From the NCBI GenBank assembly GCA_022823045.1, contig JAJDXW010000257.1:1-41970 (forward strand): a stretch of DNA of 41,970 nt. The letters run 5' to 3'. The stretch comes from Gammaproteobacteria bacterium (GTDB taxonomy: Bacteria; Pseudomonadota; Gammaproteobacteria; HK1). Shown one piece after another: positions 41,538-41,970 of this stretch. A model generated the notes under the pieces. It had not been told where the DNA came from. It searched no databases and saw nothing but the letters and a program-made list of their open reading frames with translations. How positions within the stretch are numbered: the first letter of the stretch is position 1; the number at the start of each line of letters is the position of its first letter. Made by a program: the position numbers and the translations under genes.

Positions 41538-41722
41538 CGGAAATCTCACCAACTTTCGTCGCGAGGGCGCGGAGATGCCGCTGTGACAAGGCGCACGGAC
41601 CGAGAGACGCTGAAGGCGTAGCCGACACTAGCGCTACGCGCTGTCGAAGCGGCTTGAGGGAGTACGCCTTGTCACAGCGAGCAGATCCGCGTCCGCGAGC
41701 CAAGAAGCTGGTGAGATTTCCG
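41538..41722. repeat. Palindromic intergenic element, copy 3 (185 bp, longest form)
   Basis: The outer arms CGGAAATCTCACCAACTT and their inverse end the element (41539-41556; 41703-41722). Nested inside are GCTGTGACAAGGCG with CGCCTTGTCACAGC, and GCGTAGC with GCTACGC, so one strand could fold into a branched, multi-hairpin shape. The segment CGGCTTGAGGGAGTAC and its flanks match copy 2; the ends match copy 1. It lies upstream of the lyase gene and behind the TctC-like gene and has no reading frame of note. Confidence 0.8.
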
Positions 41723-41743
41723 AGCGTGATTCGATCTTTGCAT

Positions 41744-41798
41744 CAAGGCAGCGCAACGCAAGACCGGGGCAGTCACCCCGGCCTCGCGCAATGCCTTG
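41744..41798 (-). terminator. Hairpin downstream of the TctC-like gene
   Basis: CAAGGCA (41744-41750) pairs with TGCCTTG (41792-41798), and inside it CCGGGG pairs with CCCCGG around a 6-base loop. It starts about 28 bases beyond the minus-strand stop at 41826. The inner stem is strong but no U-run follows, so termination is plausible, not certain. Confidence 0.45.
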
Positions 41799-41825
41799 TC
41801 GCTGGGGCTGAGCAAGTCGGCGAAT

Positions 41826-41970
41826 CTAGATCTCGCCGATCTCCTTCAGCATCACCTCGTGGATCGCCCGCTCGCGCATCCAGTAGGCCTTCAGCTCGTC
41901 CGCGGAGATGAGGTCGCCGTACAGGCTCTTGTCGTGCCGGTACGTCTGCCACTCGTCGGACGCGAACACC
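41826..41970 (-). CDS. TctC-like (tripartite tricarboxylate transporter) receptor, C-terminal fragment
   Basis: The reverse strand is open from the window edge to a TAG at 41826. The 47 residues end VFASDEWQTYRHDKSLYGDL...AYWMRERAIHEVMLKEIGEI. The order W-x-x-Y, SLYGD, a short helix, then E-x-A-x-H-x-x-ML-x-EIG is the usual end of Bug/TctC periplasmic receptors, which bind carboxylates. With so little sequence the family call is moderate; the transporter subunits would lie outside the window. Confidence 0.65.
   Translation of the reverse strand, partial: VFASDEWQTYRHDKSLYGDLISADELKAYWMRERAIHEVMLKEIGEI

Noticed and set aside
1-41970. CRISPR array, tRNA, rRNA or prophage
   Set aside because: No regularly spaced repeats, no cloverleaf-like or rRNA-like sequence, no integrase or phage structural gene was seen.

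Overview
The window is about 70% G+C, densely coded and bacterial, with no rRNA, tRNA or CRISPR seen. It is most likely from a high-GC gammaproteobacterium or close relative. The pointers are a Lpp/OprI-type alanine-zipper lipoprotein beside an ErfK/YbiS-type L,D-transpeptidase, a DsbB, and a PilJ/ChpA-like membrane protein. The solute transporters (two-ATPase ABC importer, TAXI-TRAP, the tail of a TctC-like receptor) are equally common in alphaproteobacteria, so the assignment is tentative.

Layout. Positions 1-6774 (minus strand): an ABC importer operon reading ATPase, binding protein, two permeases, second ATPase, small 3-TM protein, followed by the start of an amidohydrolase. Its two ATPases carry complementary defects, which suggests an obligate asymmetric heterodimer. 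Positions 7034-8203 (minus): a methyltransferase and a GNAT acetyltransferase, divergent from two tandem PhyH-type dioxygenases (8307-10133, plus). A 411-bp non-coding stretch precedes a Uma2-family protein. It converges on a fatty-acid desaturase whose leader can fold into a long hairpin reaching into the ribosome site. The desaturase is divergent from an XRE regulator. Then come a GTP cyclohydrolase II and a YdjM-like membrane protein.

Positions 16082-31120 hold twelve plus-strand genes for small-molecule metabolism and uptake: an FAD amino-acid oxidase-like enzyme, a D-2-hydroxyacid dehydrogenase, a PuuD-like hydrolase, a crotonase, an O-methyltransferase, a luciferase-like enzyme, an Ldh_2 dehydrogenase with a duplicated tail behind it, a CmcJ-like oxygenase, an SDR, and a TAXI-TRAP transporter translationally coupled to a SulP-STAS-cNMP transporter. 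No known pathway accounts for the whole set. Positions 31080-35136 (minus) carry a MATE-like exporter, a gamma-carbonic-anhydrase-like protein, a cytochrome P450 and DsbB. The right end has rsmE, a two-TM signalling-like protein, the lipoprotein/L,D-transpeptidase pair, a fumarase/adenylosuccinate lyase-superfamily enzyme and the end of a TctC-like receptor.

The least expected non-coding signal is a family of palindromic intergenic elements sharing sequence at 13695-13779, 36133-36259 and 41538-41722, with an isolated end at 35284-35298. One copy supplies the stop codons of both flanking convergent genes. A separate REPIN-like double-hairpin element lies at 15837-16027.
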